Assembly (NCBI GenBank): GCA_900554305.1
Contig: USGV01000009.1
Coordinates: 1 to 48,343 of the forward strand
From: an uncultured Mycoplasmatota bacterium
GTDB taxonomy: Bacteria > Bacillota_I > Bacilli_A > RF39 > UBA660
Length of the DNA stretch: 48,343 bases
Direction: 5' to 3'
Shown: positions 26,402 through 34,838 of the stretch, in pieces
Position numbering within the stretch: position 1 is the stretch's first letter
Layout of the letters: each line of letters starts with the position of its first letter
Notes under the pieces: generated by a model
What the model saw: only the letters and a program-made list of their open reading frames with translations
Told to the model about the DNA's origin: nothing
The model's database searches: none
Translations under genes and position numbers: made by a program

Positions 26402-28498
26402 CTACACTTTAGATAATTTCTTATGGTTTTTCATTAATTTTTTAATTCCATGTGGATGTTTAAATGCAACACTAACCAAGGTATTGGTTACTTCTACTAC
26501 TCTTCCAGTACCAAATGTTTCATGATAAACGTAGTCTCCTACTTGATAATCTACTTCTTCTTCTCTAAACATGACTTCTGTATCAATCTTTTTCTCTTGT
26601 TGCGGTAGTTCCTCTTCTTTAACATTTGTTTCAATCAAGTCTTTACTTATTTCACCAATAAATCTACTTACTGGGTTAATTTGCTCCTTACCAAATAGTG
26701 TTCTACGTCTGGCATTAATCAAGTGAAGATCATCTTTTGCACGTGTTATTGCTACATAACAAAGTCTACGTTCTTCTTCTAGTTCACTTGTTTCCATTAA
26801 TGAGTTCATATGTGGGAAAATTCCTTCTTCCATTCCTACAACAAAAACATGATTAAATTCTAACCCTTTTACAGAATGAACTGTCATCAAGCTTACTCTA
26901 TTTGGATCATCTTTATATTCTTCTACATCGCTGATTAAACTTATTTCTAATAAGAAATCTTCTAGAGAAACTAGTCCTTCTCTTTCTTCAAATGATTTGG
27001 TAATTGATTTAAATTCTTCTAAGTTTTCTAATCTAACTTCGGATTCTAATGTTTTCTCACTTTCTAACTCTTGTCTCATTCCTGATGCATCTAGCACTTT
27101 ATCAATTAATTCTGTTAATGTTAATTCTTCAGATAATGATTTTAATTGTTCTATGGTCTTTTTAAATTCTAATTCTTTTCCAGAAGAAATTGCTTCGTAA
27201 ATGCTAGTTCCTGCCTCATCGGCTTTCATCGTTAAATTTTCTATTGTTTTAAGCCCTATTCCTCTTTTTGGAGTATTAATAACTCTAAGTAGACTAACAT
27301 TATCTTTTGAATTATGAATTAGTCTTAAATAAGCAATTAAGTCTTTAATTTCTTTTCTAGAATAGAAGTAGAAACTTCCGATTACACGATATGGCATATT
27401 TTCTTTTAGCATTTCTTCTTCTAAAACACGGGATTGTGCATTCGTTCTATATAGAACAGCAATATCTTTATATTCTACATCTTTATTTCTTAATTCTTTT
27501 ATTTTTCTTATCACATACTGAGCTTCATCTCTCTCATTGTATGCTCTATAATATTTAATTTTTTCTCCTTTTCCACGAGATGTCCAAAGATTTTTATCTT
27601 TTCTTTGTGTATTATTTTTTATTACCTGATTAGCGGCATCTAGGATGGTACTTGTTGATCTATAGTTTTCTTCTAATAAAATTGTTTTTGCATCCTTATA
27701 ATCTTTTTCAAAATTCAAAATATTTTTATAATTGGCTCCACGGAAACTATAAATACTTTGAGAATCATCTCCAACACAAGTTATCTTTCTACTTTTTGCA
27801 CTAATTAGCTTTGATAAAATATATTGTGCTTCGTTTGTATCTTGATACTCATCAATTAAAATGTATTGATACAATTCTTGATATTTTTGTAAGACACTAG
27901 GATTTTCTTTAAATAATTTGATTGGTAACAATAATAAGTCATCAAAGTCTACTGAGTTGTTTTTCTTTAATTTCTCTTCGTATTTTTCATAGACTTTATG
28001 CATTACCTTTTCATAATCACTAACTGCATATCTTTCATACATCTCTGGTGTCATCATTTCATTTTTGCAGCTACTGATTTTATTTCTAATAGCTCTAGGA
28101 TTATAGATTTTAGGATCATATCCTAGGTCTTTTACTATTTTTTTTACGACTGTCAATGAGTCGTCACTATCCATAATTACAAAATTAGCTTCATATCCTA
28201 ACTTTTCGTAGTTTTCTCTTAATAGTTTTAAACCAAAACTATGAAATGTGGAAACTTGAACTTTTTTGGCTAAATCTCCAATTAGCCCATATAATCTATC
28301 TTTCATTTCTTTGGCTGCTTTATTTGTAAAAGTGATTGCTAAAACATTATAAGGATAGGCAAATCCTTCTTCAATTAAGTATGCTATTTTTGTCGTTAGA
28401 GTTTTTGTCTTTCCTGCTCCTGCTCCAGCAATGATTAATAGAGGTCCTTCATTATAAAGTACCGCTTCCTTTTGTCTATCATTTAAGCCTTCTAACAT
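26402..28498 (-). CDS. pcrA: ATP-dependent 3'-5' DNA helicase PcrA (UvrD family)
   Basis: Unwinds DNA in repair and clears RecA and stalled polymerase. The 698 residues show motif Q (LNDRQKEAV), Walker A (IAGAGAGKTKTL), motif II (LIDEYQDTNE), QSIYSFRGA (motif III), YRTNAQSR, VHSVKGLEF (motif V) and AITRAKDDL (motif VI). The C-terminal Tudor-like RNA-polymerase-binding tail is present (YVYHETFGTGRVVEV). The ATG at 28498 has AGGT eight bases upstream and lies just downstream of a -10, so the longer frame to 28540 would begin upstream of the transcript. Confidence 0.95.
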   Translation of the reverse strand: MLEGLNDRQKEAVLYNEGPLLIIAGAGAGKTKTLTTKIAYLIEEGFAYPYNVLAITFTNKAAKEMKDRLYGLIGDLAKKVQVSTFHSFGLKLLRENYEKLGYEANFVIMDSDDSLTVVKKIVKDLGYDPKIYNPRAIRNKISSCKNEMMTPEMYERYAVSDYEKVMHKVYEKYEEKLKKNNSVDFDDLLLLPIKLFKENPSVLQKYQELYQYILIDEYQDTNEAQYILSKLISAKSRKITCVGDDSQSIYSFRGANYKNILNFEKDYKDAKTILLEENYRSTSTILDAANQVIKNNTQRKDKNLWTSRGKGEKIKYYRAYNERDEAQYVIRKIKELRNKDVEYKDIAVLYRTNAQSRVLEEEMLKENMPYRVIGSFYFYSRKEIKDLIAYLRLIHNSKDNVSLLRVINTPKRGIGLKTIENLTMKADEAGTSIYEAISSGKELEFKKTIEQLKSLSEELTLTELIDKVLDASGMRQELESEKTLESEVRLENLEEFKSITKSFEEREGLVSLEDFLLEISLISDVEEYKDDPNRVSLMTVHSVKGLEFNHVFVVGMEEGIFPHMNSLMETSELEEERRLCYVAITRAKDDLHLINARRRTLFGKEQINPVSRFIGEISKDLIETNVKEEELPQQEKKIDTEVMFREEEVDYQVGDYVYHETFGTGRVVEVTNTLVSVAFKHPHGIKKLMKNHKKLSKV

Positions 28499-28520
28499 TT
28501 TATACCTACTTTCCAACAAC

Positions 28521-28549
28521 ATTATACCGTATTTTGGCATTTTAGAAAA
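28521..28549 (-). promoter_or_regulatory. Probable pcrA promoter
   Basis: TATAAT (28521-28526) with a weak TTTTCT (28544-28549) at 17 bases. Confidence 0.5.
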
Positions 28550-28575
28550 GAAAAATCACTAGTGTCCTAGTGATT
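28549..28575 (-). terminator. Terminator of the adhesin-sortase operon
   Basis: A 9-bp stem, AATCACTAG (28554-28562) with CTAGTGATT (28567-28575), has T residues following on the minus strand, five bases after the last stop codon. Confidence 0.88.
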
Positions 28576-28580
28576 CTGTC

Positions 28581-29789
28581 TTATTTTCTTGAAACTAATT
28601 GTTGAAAGTCATCTATACTTATTCTCTTGTTTTCAGCACGTTGTTCTGCTTTTGCTTGAAGTTGTTCTTGTGCTTGATAACTTTTTAAAAGAGCAAGTAC
28701 TTTCTTATAATCGTCTAAGGTTAATAGATTATCAAAAACATCCACTGATTGTTTTTGTTTTGGAAGAACTTTTTTAGGAAGTGTTGATTTACTGACTATC
28801 AATGGTCCTTCTGTAATCTTAATTCTCTTTTGTTTCTTTGGAATATCTTTCGTCTTTCGTTCCTCTGATACTTTTCTTGGCTCTTCTTTTTTGTTATTTT
28901 GACTTTCTAACATCATATCTAAGAATTGAGGATTATCATCTGATACAAAATTTGGTATATCCATTAAATAACTATTATCATTTTCTACTGAAGTTTTCAT
29001 AAAATCTACAATACTTGTAGTCTCTTTCTTTTCTGCTTCTTTTATTGTAGACTCTCTTTTTACTGAACCGCGAATAATTCTTGGTACTTCTGTTTTGGTA
29101 ATACTATCTGGTAGTTTTCTTTTATAGATTGTTTCCTGTTTGATAATAGGTTCTGGTATAGGTGCTTCTATATTAGCGTAGTCGTTCTTTCTTTCTAATT
29201 GTTCATAGTCTTCTTCTTTTTTCTGTTGATAGATTCTAATTATTTTATAAATAATTAAGAATAGTATCCAAACTATAAAAATTGTACTCGATAGTTCGAT
29301 TAACGCTAGAGCATTTTCATTTTGATAGATAGAAGTTTGCTCAAAAATATCTAATTTATTTGTTGTAATTATATTAATAATTAAAATTAATAGATAATGA
29401 ATGATACAAAATACTATAGTATTAATTGCTCTAATCCACTTAGTTATTTTCCTATTAAATATACTAATCCATAAAATTATGTTAGTTGCAACAATTGCTG
29501 CAAAATAGATTGCTAAATTAGGAAAATATACAGCAATAAAGAAATTATTCATCATGTAATCAAACATATTAAATAATTCTTCTCTATAAAAGATTAGAGA
29601 AACAAGAGTGATGGAACCGTAGATAGCCATACAAATAAATTTGCTTATTTTTTTTGTTTTCGTATTGGTTGCTATTAATAGTAATGCTAAAGCTACTAGA
29701 ATCACAATTGCTACTACAAATAGGCCAGAAGATGATGTGACATCCCCTAAAATTTTTAATTTATCAGCTAGTGATAATCTAGACATCAT
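28581..29789 (-). CDS. Five-helix membrane protein with long disordered cytoplasmic tail, sortase operon
   Basis: About 402 residues, family not recognised. Helices fill residues 20-195. The remainder (about 200-402) is highly charged and low in hydrophobics, with short repeated Lys/Glu/Pro stretches, and ends in a helix with KRISIDDFQQLVSRK. The start is ATG at 29789, six bases after GGGGGG; the GTG at 29795 overlaps the site. It follows the sortase by 23 bases and ends at the operon terminator. Its position suggests a role in adhesin export, sortase localisation or anchoring to the cytoskeleton; this is inference. Confidence 0.65.
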   Translation of the reverse strand: MMSRLSLADKLKILGDVTSSSGLFVVAIVILVALALLLIATNTKTKKISKFICMAIYGSITLVSLIFYREELFNMFDYMMNNFFIAVYFPNLAIYFAAIVATNIILWISIFNRKITKWIRAINTIVFCIIHYLLILIINIITTNKLDIFEQTSIYQNENALALIELSSTIFIVWILFLIIYKIIRIYQQKKEEDYEQLERKNDYANIEAPIPEPIIKQETIYKRKLPDSITKTEVPRIIRGSVKRESTIKEAEKKETTSIVDFMKTSVENDNSYLMDIPNFVSDDNPQFLDMMLESQNNKKEEPRKVSEERKTKDIPKKQKRIKITEGPLIVSKSTLPKKVLPKQKQSVDVFDNLLTLDDYKKVLALLKSYQAQEQLQAKAEQRAENKRISIDDFQQLVSRK

Positions 29790-29812
29790 CTTCACCCCCC
29801 TACTTCACTCTT

Positions 29813-30481
29813 TTATTCTGCTTCTACATTTTCTAGTTCAGCAATATAAACTGTCTGTGTTGCTTCATCATTGTTGGTACAAGTTACTAGTGTTAATGTT
29901 GTCTTATTATAATTACGATAAATTGCTATTTTTCCTGTTTTGTTTTGTTTATATATATTAGTAATTTTATATGTATATTTTTTTCCTTTATATGTTACAT
30001 AAGCTTCGTCTCCGACATTCAAACGGTAAAGTTCGTTGAAAAAGGCTTTCCATCCTGTTCCTGAATGTCCTGCTAAAATGAAATTTCCTCTTTCTACATC
30101 TGGATAGGTGGAACCTTCTATTACCATGATGTTTTTTTCTACGTCATTTTCACTGGAGCGTTTATCTACAAATCCTTTATTTAAATTTATTTTAGGAATT
30201 GTTAAATATCCAATATAATCATCTGTATAAGTATCACTTTCTTCTGGTTGTTCACTTTGTCCTTCGGTTTCTTCTGTTATTTGACTAGCTATTTCTTTGT
30301 CTTCGTTAGATTTATAAAATATATTCGCCATATAATCGTAGGCATATACTCTTTTTGATTGTATGTAATTATATGAAACAAAGAATCCCCCAGTTAGTGT
30401 TAGGACGGCCCCTATTATGGCAACAACACTTGGAGAGATTCTTTTTTCCTTATACTCTTTGTTTACTGTTCTTTTGAACAA
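29813..30481 (-). CDS. srt: Sortase family transpeptidase with Gln at the usual Arg position
   Basis: Cleaves LPXTG-like signals and links the protein to the wall. It has one N-terminal membrane helix and a sortase beta-barrel (YIGYLTIPKINLNKGFV onward). The catalytic His is in ILAGHSGTG and the Cys in LTLVTCTNN (H139 and C201 from the chosen start). The strand that normally carries the catalytic Arg reads EATQTVYIAEL, with Gln (Q209) where Arg is expected. No ATG fits: TTG at 30481 has GGTGG eight bases upstream, whereas TTG at 30508 has only a weak site. It overlaps the 3' end of the adhesin gene and is therefore its dedicated sortase. Confidence 0.85.
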   Translation of the reverse strand: MFKRTVNKEYKEKRISPSVVAIIGAVLTLTGGFFVSYNYIQSKRVYAYDYMANIFYKSNEDKEIASQITEETEGQSEQPEESDTYTDDYIGYLTIPKINLNKGFVDKRSSENDVEKNIMVIEGSTYPDVERGNFILAGHSGTGWKAFFNELYRLNVGDEAYVTYKGKKYTYKITNIYKQNKTGKIAIYRNYNKTTLTLVTCTNNDEATQTVYIAELENVEAE

Positions 30482-31976
30482 ATCTAATTCCACCGCCGAT
30501 AATTCCAAGACCTAAAATAACTAGTAATATTGAACTTGCTACTCCAGTATTTGGTACTTCTACTATTGGAGCATTTTCAATTGTTATTTGGTGTGATACA
30601 TGTTCTGCATCTAATGTGAAACTATATACTTCATTGCTCTTTTGATATCCGCTAGGAGCACTGACTTCTTCTACGGTATATGTTCCATCTTTTAATCCAG
30701 TTAGTACATAAGGATCTGTAGTAGATGTAAATCTTGCAACTTCTTTACCATCAGCATCTTTTACTACAATTACTGCACCTGCTAATGGCTCACCAGTTGA
30801 TTGATCTACTTTAATGATATTTACTACTCGTTCTTTTGCCTCGTTGTAGAATTTAATTTTTTGTTCTCTACTATTATCATCAATTGTAAATTTTACTACT
30901 TCTTCGCTTAATTCATATCCGTCTGGAGCTTTTGTTTCTTCTACGGTATATGTCCCATTAGGTAAATTTTTAATTACATGTCCTAATGTTGTAGATGTCC
31001 AACTAGTAATTTCGTTTCCTTCAGAATCTTTTAACACTAACTTAGCACCAGCGATAGCGTTACCTGTTGCTTTATCAATTTTTACAATTGTTATTTTTGA
31101 TGTAGAAATCGATAAATCAATAGAGGTTTCTACTTTTTCTTCTACTGGAGTAATAACTGAAGGTGTAACATTTTGTTGGTTTTGTACATCTGGTTGATAT
31201 TCATATGCTTTATATATTTTACCAGTTGCACTGATTTTCACTTTAATTGTTTCTTTTGTTCCGTCTACTTTAGAAACTGGAACTTTTACTCTGAATGTTT
31301 CACTTGATGAGAATGTTGTCTTAGATTTACCATTTTTATCAATTATACTTGTTCCTTCAGGACCTGAAGTTATTGATACTTTGTATTCTGATATATTAGT
31401 TGAAGATACCTTGATTTCGTCTGATATATAATTCTTTCCGTCACTTGACATAGATAATACTTTATCAGACACGCTGGCACTTAATGTTGTCTTTTGGTAT
31501 CCTTTTGCTTTTGCGTCTTTTGCTTTTGCCACTAAATCTTTAATATATGGTCTTAAATTATATTGATCAGAACCATTGGTTTTAAATGAAGCTGAAAGAT
31601 TTGAGCTTCCTGTTGTATCATCTAAATACCACCATAAAGCTGTTTGGGTAATATAGTAATCCTTTAATTTTTCTCCTGTAAATGTCTTATGTGGATAACC
31701 ATTTATCATAATGTAAGCAACTCCTGCATCTAACTCACCCACTAAATGAGCAGTTGAGTTCTGTGCAGTCAATTTATGAATATTTAAACAATACATATAA
31801 TCTCCAGATGTTGTTGTCTTAGTTGTAAAGTATGTTCCAGCAACATATCCAGGAATTGATTGTGAACTTCCTAATTGAATCTCCTGTGGAACGGCATTTA
31901 CCGTGGTTGTTAGCGTGCAGTAACTAACAACAGCAATTAATATTGCTACTAAAAATTTTTTTATTTGTTTTTTCAT
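30450..31976 (-). CDS. Wall-anchored thioester-domain adhesin with CnaB domains and VPNTG signal
   Basis: A 508-residue surface protein. Signal peptide 1-28. Residues 35-165 match a thioester domain: C63 (DYMYCLN) and Q111 (ITQTALWWYL) can form the internal thioester that couples to host or environmental amines. The middle (about 165-290) is beta-rich. Two SpaA/CnaB domains follow (about 293-385 and 386-478), each with the Lys (VKID, IKVD), Glu (VEET, VEEV) and Asn (FYNE, IENA) expected for isopeptide bonds. The end carries the VPNTG motif, a hydrophobic helix and a KQRV tail. ATG at 31976 follows GGAGGGGG. Confidence 0.88.
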   Translation of the reverse strand: MKKQIKKFLVAILIAVVSYCTLTTTVNAVPQEIQLGSSQSIPGYVAGTYFTTKTTTSGDYMYCLNIHKLTAQNSTAHLVGELDAGVAYIMINGYPHKTFTGEKLKDYYITQTALWWYLDDTTGSSNLSASFKTNGSDQYNLRPYIKDLVAKAKDAKAKGYQKTTLSASVSDKVLSMSSDGKNYISDEIKVSSTNISEYKVSITSGPEGTSIIDKNGKSKTTFSSSETFRVKVPVSKVDGTKETIKVKISATGKIYKAYEYQPDVQNQQNVTPSVITPVEEKVETSIDLSISTSKITIVKIDKATGNAIAGAKLVLKDSEGNEITSWTSTTLGHVIKNLPNGTYTVEETKAPDGYELSEEVVKFTIDDNSREQKIKFYNEAKERVVNIIKVDQSTGEPLAGAVIVVKDADGKEVARFTSTTDPYVLTGLKDGTYTVEEVSAPSGYQKSNEVYSFTLDAEHVSHQITIENAPIVEVPNTGVASSILLVILGLGIIGGGIRFVQKNSKQRV

Positions 31977-32002
31977 ATCGTTTCCCCCTCCAATGTGGCT
32001 AT

Positions 32003-32031
32003 ATTATACCACTAATTGCTTGATATTTCAA
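32003..32031 (-). promoter_or_regulatory. Strong promoter of the adhesin-sortase operon
   Basis: TTGAAA (32026-32031) and TATAAT (32003-32008) are separated by 17 bases, with an additional TGG extended -10 element. No operator dyad was recognised. Confidence 0.8.
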
Positions 32032-32105
32032 GAGTAATATATAATTTCTCTTTCTACTTGTTATTATATTCTTTTTTTTCTATTTTGGAAAGGGATTTTG
32101 CTTAA

Positions 32106-32552
32106 TTAATTATAACGATTCCAACTTATAGTACTTCCGTTTTCCTGAGCCTTATTTTGATAATTATCCGATGTGTTGTTTTTCTCTAATAAAATATTTG
32201 TGGGAATAATAATTATTAGTGCTAAAAGAATTGTAAAAAGTACCGTTTCTATTACAAAAAAGATACTTTTTTCTTGATTTTTCAACAATTCTTCTGGACT
32301 TTTTTTACCGGCATGTGTATATACTAGAAAAAGAATCGCTCCTACTAATGCTAACCCTAAAATTACAATTACTAAGATTTGTAAAAAACTTAAACTTGGG
32401 TTGACAGCAATTACTTGATCTATTCCGTAACTTCGGTATACCACTTCTCCATTATGGCAAAATGCATAATAAATTGTATAGCTAATCCCTATTAAAGCTA
32501 TTACTATAATTAATAGGCATATACGTACATATTCATTAAATTTATTTTTCAA
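32106..32552 (-). CDS. Small membrane protein, unknown function
   Basis: About 148 residues with three hydrophobic helices (roughly 10-32, 55-78, 98-122 from the chosen start) and a short Asn/Ser-rich tail. Start is TTG at 32552, eight bases after AAGGAG; an ATG nearby is out of frame and the upstream in-frame ATG would lie in the preceding terminator. It sits downstream of the YfcE terminator, so it is expressed either by read-through or from an undetected promoter. Confidence 0.6.
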   Translation of the reverse strand: MKNKFNEYVRICLLIIVIALIGISYTIYYAFCHNGEVVYRSYGIDQVIAVNPSLSFLQILVIVILGLALVGAILFLVYTHAGKKSPEELLKNQEKSIFFVIETVLFTILLALIIIIPTNILLEKNNTSDNYQNKAQENGSTISWNRYN

Positions 32553-32568
32553 TTTATCATCTCCTTCT

Positions 32569-32609
32569 AAAATAAAATACACGTCTTTTGTGAAAAGAAC
32601 GTGTATTTT
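32569..32609 (-). terminator. Terminator or attenuator after the phosphodiesterase gene
   Basis: A long hairpin: AAAATACACG (32574-32583) with CGTGTATTTT (32600-32609), plus an inner TCTTTT/AAAAGA stem around a three-base loop and a one-base bulge. The minus strand then runs into T-rich sequence. It lies just upstream of the ribosome site of the next gene, so partial read-through would act as attenuation. Confidence 0.75.
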
Positions 32610-32615
32610 GCGATT

Positions 32616-33155
32616 TTAATTTAATATTTCTTCTTTTATAATATTATCATCAATATCATAAATGGTTACTTTATTTTCATCGTAGATTAAATAACTTGGT
32701 TTATTTCCTTCTTTTGGTAAAGAAATAGATCCTGGATTTATATAATAATTTGTTTCTATCTTTTTTATAAATGGAATATGGAAATGCCCATAAATTAATA
32801 TAGAATTTTCCTTCATCCAATTACTCTCATTATATATATGTCCATGTGTAATATATAGATCATGATTTTCTGTCATAATGAAGCTTAAATCATTCATAAT
32901 TGGAAAATTGGAAACCATTAAGTCTACTTCTGAATCACAATTTCCCCTCATACACAATAATTTATCTTTCATTGATTCCAAAAACTCTTGTACCTCTGAA
33001 ATATTATATCCTTCTATCATCTTATTTCTTGGTCCAATATAGTATAGGTCCCCTAATACTACTAATTTATCACATTTAAGTTCCTCAAACTTTTCCTTTA
33101 TTTTCTTTAGATTTGTTGATATTCCATGAATATCTGATATAAACATTAGTTTCAT
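32616..33155 (-). CDS. yfcE: YfcE/MJ0936-family metallophosphodiesterase
   Basis: A 179-residue calcineurin-like phosphoesterase, active on phosphodiester substrates with two metal ions. Motifs in order: SDIHG (residues 7-11), VLGDLYY, RGNCDSE (GNHD variant with Cys), ITHGHIY, YGHFHIP and NPGS. All metal-binding positions are present except that GNCD replaces GNHD, as often seen in this subfamily. Monocistronic with a strong promoter. The physiological substrate is not known. Confidence 0.9.
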   Translation of the reverse strand: MKLMFISDIHGISTNLKKIKEKFEELKCDKLVVLGDLYYIGPRNKMIEGYNISEVQEFLESMKDKLLCMRGNCDSEVDLMVSNFPIMNDLSFIMTENHDLYITHGHIYNESNWMKENSILIYGHFHIPFIKKIETNYYINPGSISLPKEGNKPSYLIYDENKVTIYDIDDNIIKEEILN

Positions 33156-33197
33156 TTTATTCTCCTATCTATAAAATAATGGGTATTTTTACATTAT

Positions 33198-33226
33198 ATT
33201 ATATAATATAATATTTTTTATATCAA
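33198..33226 (-). promoter_or_regulatory. Promoter of the phosphodiesterase gene
   Basis: TTGATA (33221-33226) and TATAAT (33198-33203) are separated by 17 bases in a strongly AT-rich stretch. Confidence 0.75.
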
Positions 33227-33233
33227 ATTAGTT

Positions 33234-33263
33234 TTAAAATAAAAGATGACATTCTGTCATCTT
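33234..33263 (-). terminator. Terminator of the ABC importer operon
   Basis: A 9-bp stem, AAGATGACA (33243-33251) with TGTCATCTT (33255-33263), is followed by TTTTATTTT on the minus strand. A second hairpin, TCGAAA/TTTCGA (33267-33284), lies between it and the stop codon. Confidence 0.85.
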
Positions 33264-33301
33264 ATTTCGAAAGATTCTTTTCGAGAAATCTTGATCATTT
33301 T

Positions 33302-34105
33302 TTAAAATCCCTGTTTTTTCTTACTATATATTTCTAGAAGATCTATTATAAAATACATGATATAAGAAATAATTCCTAGTATTACTACTCCCGTAATTAC
33401 TAAGTTAATATTAAATACTTGAGAACCATACATAATTAAATATCCCAAACCACTTTTTGATACTAATAATTCTCCCATGATTACACCTATTAAAGACATA
33501 GAAATATTAATCTTTAAAGCACTGATTAAAGTTGGTATATTACTAGGCAATACTACTTTTATAAATATTTGCCATTTTGTTGCTCCAAATGACTTTAATA
33601 ATGTTATATAACTTTTATTAGTTTGAGAAAATCCTTGATAGATTGTGATAATTGTTACAAATGTGCTAATAAGTAAAGCCATAAAAATAATTGAGTTGGT
33701 ACTTGCTCCTACCCAGATGATAATTAATGGTCCTAAGGCTACCTTGGGTAAAGAATTTAATATTGTTAAATATGGATCTACTACCTTGGCGATAATTTTA
33801 TTACTCCAAAGAATCGTAGCGATGATAAATCCTAGGATGGTTGCAATAGAGAAACTGATGAAGACTTCATATAGTGTTACTCCTATATGAGTAAATAATG
33901 TTTTATCTTGAAATAGTTGATATGTGGTTTCTATTACCTTTGTAGGTGATGAAGACAAAAAAGTATTAATTAGTTCAAATCTAGATAAGAGTTCCCAAGC
34001 AATTAAAAAGCAAACAATAATTAACAAACGAAAAAAGCAAACGATTCTTTTTTCCTTTTTTCGCTTTTTTAAATACTCTATATGTTCTTTACTATATGTG
34101 GACAT
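33302..34105 (-). CDS. ABC importer permease, NitT/TauT (BPD) type
   Basis: A 267-residue inner-membrane subunit with six hydrophobic helices. The EAA loop contacting the ATPase is visible (LLKSFGATKWQIFIKVVLP, then ISMSLIGVIMGELLVSKSGLG). Family members carry nitrate, sulfonates, bicarbonate or thiamine precursors. The ATG at 34105 follows GGAGGG and overlaps the ATPase gene by 14 bases. No substrate-specific neighbours or riboswitch are present, so the substrate stays open. Confidence 0.88.
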   Translation of the reverse strand: MSTYSKEHIEYLKKRKKEKRIVCFFRLLIIVCFLIAWELLSRFELINTFLSSSPTKVIETTYQLFQDKTLFTHIGVTLYEVFISFSIATILGFIIATILWSNKIIAKVVDPYLTILNSLPKVALGPLIIIWVGASTNSIIFMALLISTFVTIITIYQGFSQTNKSYITLLKSFGATKWQIFIKVVLPSNIPTLISALKINISMSLIGVIMGELLVSKSGLGYLIMYGSQVFNINLVITGVVILGIISYIMYFIIDLLEIYSKKKQGF

Positions 34106-34838
34106 CTAAATCCCTCCATATTTCATCATAAAACTCAGGAAACTCTTTACATTTTCTATTATGAATTGGAGTTGATTTATTACTCATCTTTATTTCGTAA
34201 ACCTTTTTAACTATTGCTGGTCTTTTTGACAAAACTATAATTCTATCTGACATGCTAATTGCTTCTGCGATGTCATGTGTTACCATGATTGCTGTTTTTC
34301 CTTCTTTTTTTATAATTTTATAAATATCATCACTAATAGCTAGTCTGGATTGATAATCTAATGCAGACATCGCTTCATCTAATAACAAAATATCTGGTTT
34401 TGTAGCTAGTGTTCTGATTAATGCTACTCTTTGACGCATTCCTCCAGATAGTCTTGATGGATACTCATCCATAAACTCTCCTAGTCCATATGTTTTTAAC
34501 AAATAAATAACATAATCTTTATTTTCTTTTGTTAGTTTTTTCGTTACTTCTAAGCCTAATAAACAGTTTTCTAGCACTGTTCTCCATTCAAATAAGGAAT
34601 CATTTTGTAACATGTAACCAATGGTATAGTCTTTAGAAAAAGAAATTTCTCCGTTTGATTTTTCTTCTAGACCAGCAAGAATGGAAAGTATTGTCGACTT
34701 TCCACAGCCACTTGGTCCTACTATTGAAATAAACTCTTTATCGTTTACGTCGAAGGAAACAGAGTCAAGTGCCTTTATTTCCCCTTCTCTTGTATGAAAT
34801 GATTTCTCTAAATTAGTAACGGTTAATATCTTATCCAC
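34092..34838 (-). CDS. ABC importer ATP-binding protein, NitT/TauT type
   Basis: A 248-residue ATPase with Walker A (GPSGCGKST), Q-loop (YMLQND), signature (RLSGGMRQR), Walker B (LLLDEAMSALD) and H-loop (IMVTHDIAEA). The C-terminal tail (KMSNKSTPIHNRKC) is typical of the SsuB/TauB branch. The start is GTG at 34838, overlapping the binding-protein gene's stop by eight bases without a clear ribosome site, so translation is probably coupled. Confidence 0.92.
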   Translation of the reverse strand: MDKILTVTNLEKSFHTREGEIKALDSVSFDVNDKEFISIVGPSGCGKSTILSILAGLEEKSNGEISFSKDYTIGYMLQNDSLFEWRTVLENCLLGLEVTKKLTKENKDYVIYLLKTYGLGEFMDEYPSRLSGGMRQRVALIRTLATKPDILLLDEAMSALDYQSRLAISDDIYKIIKKEGKTAIMVTHDIAEAISMSDRIIVLSKRPAIVKKVYEIKMSNKSTPIHNRKCKEFPEFYDEIWRDLDVHI

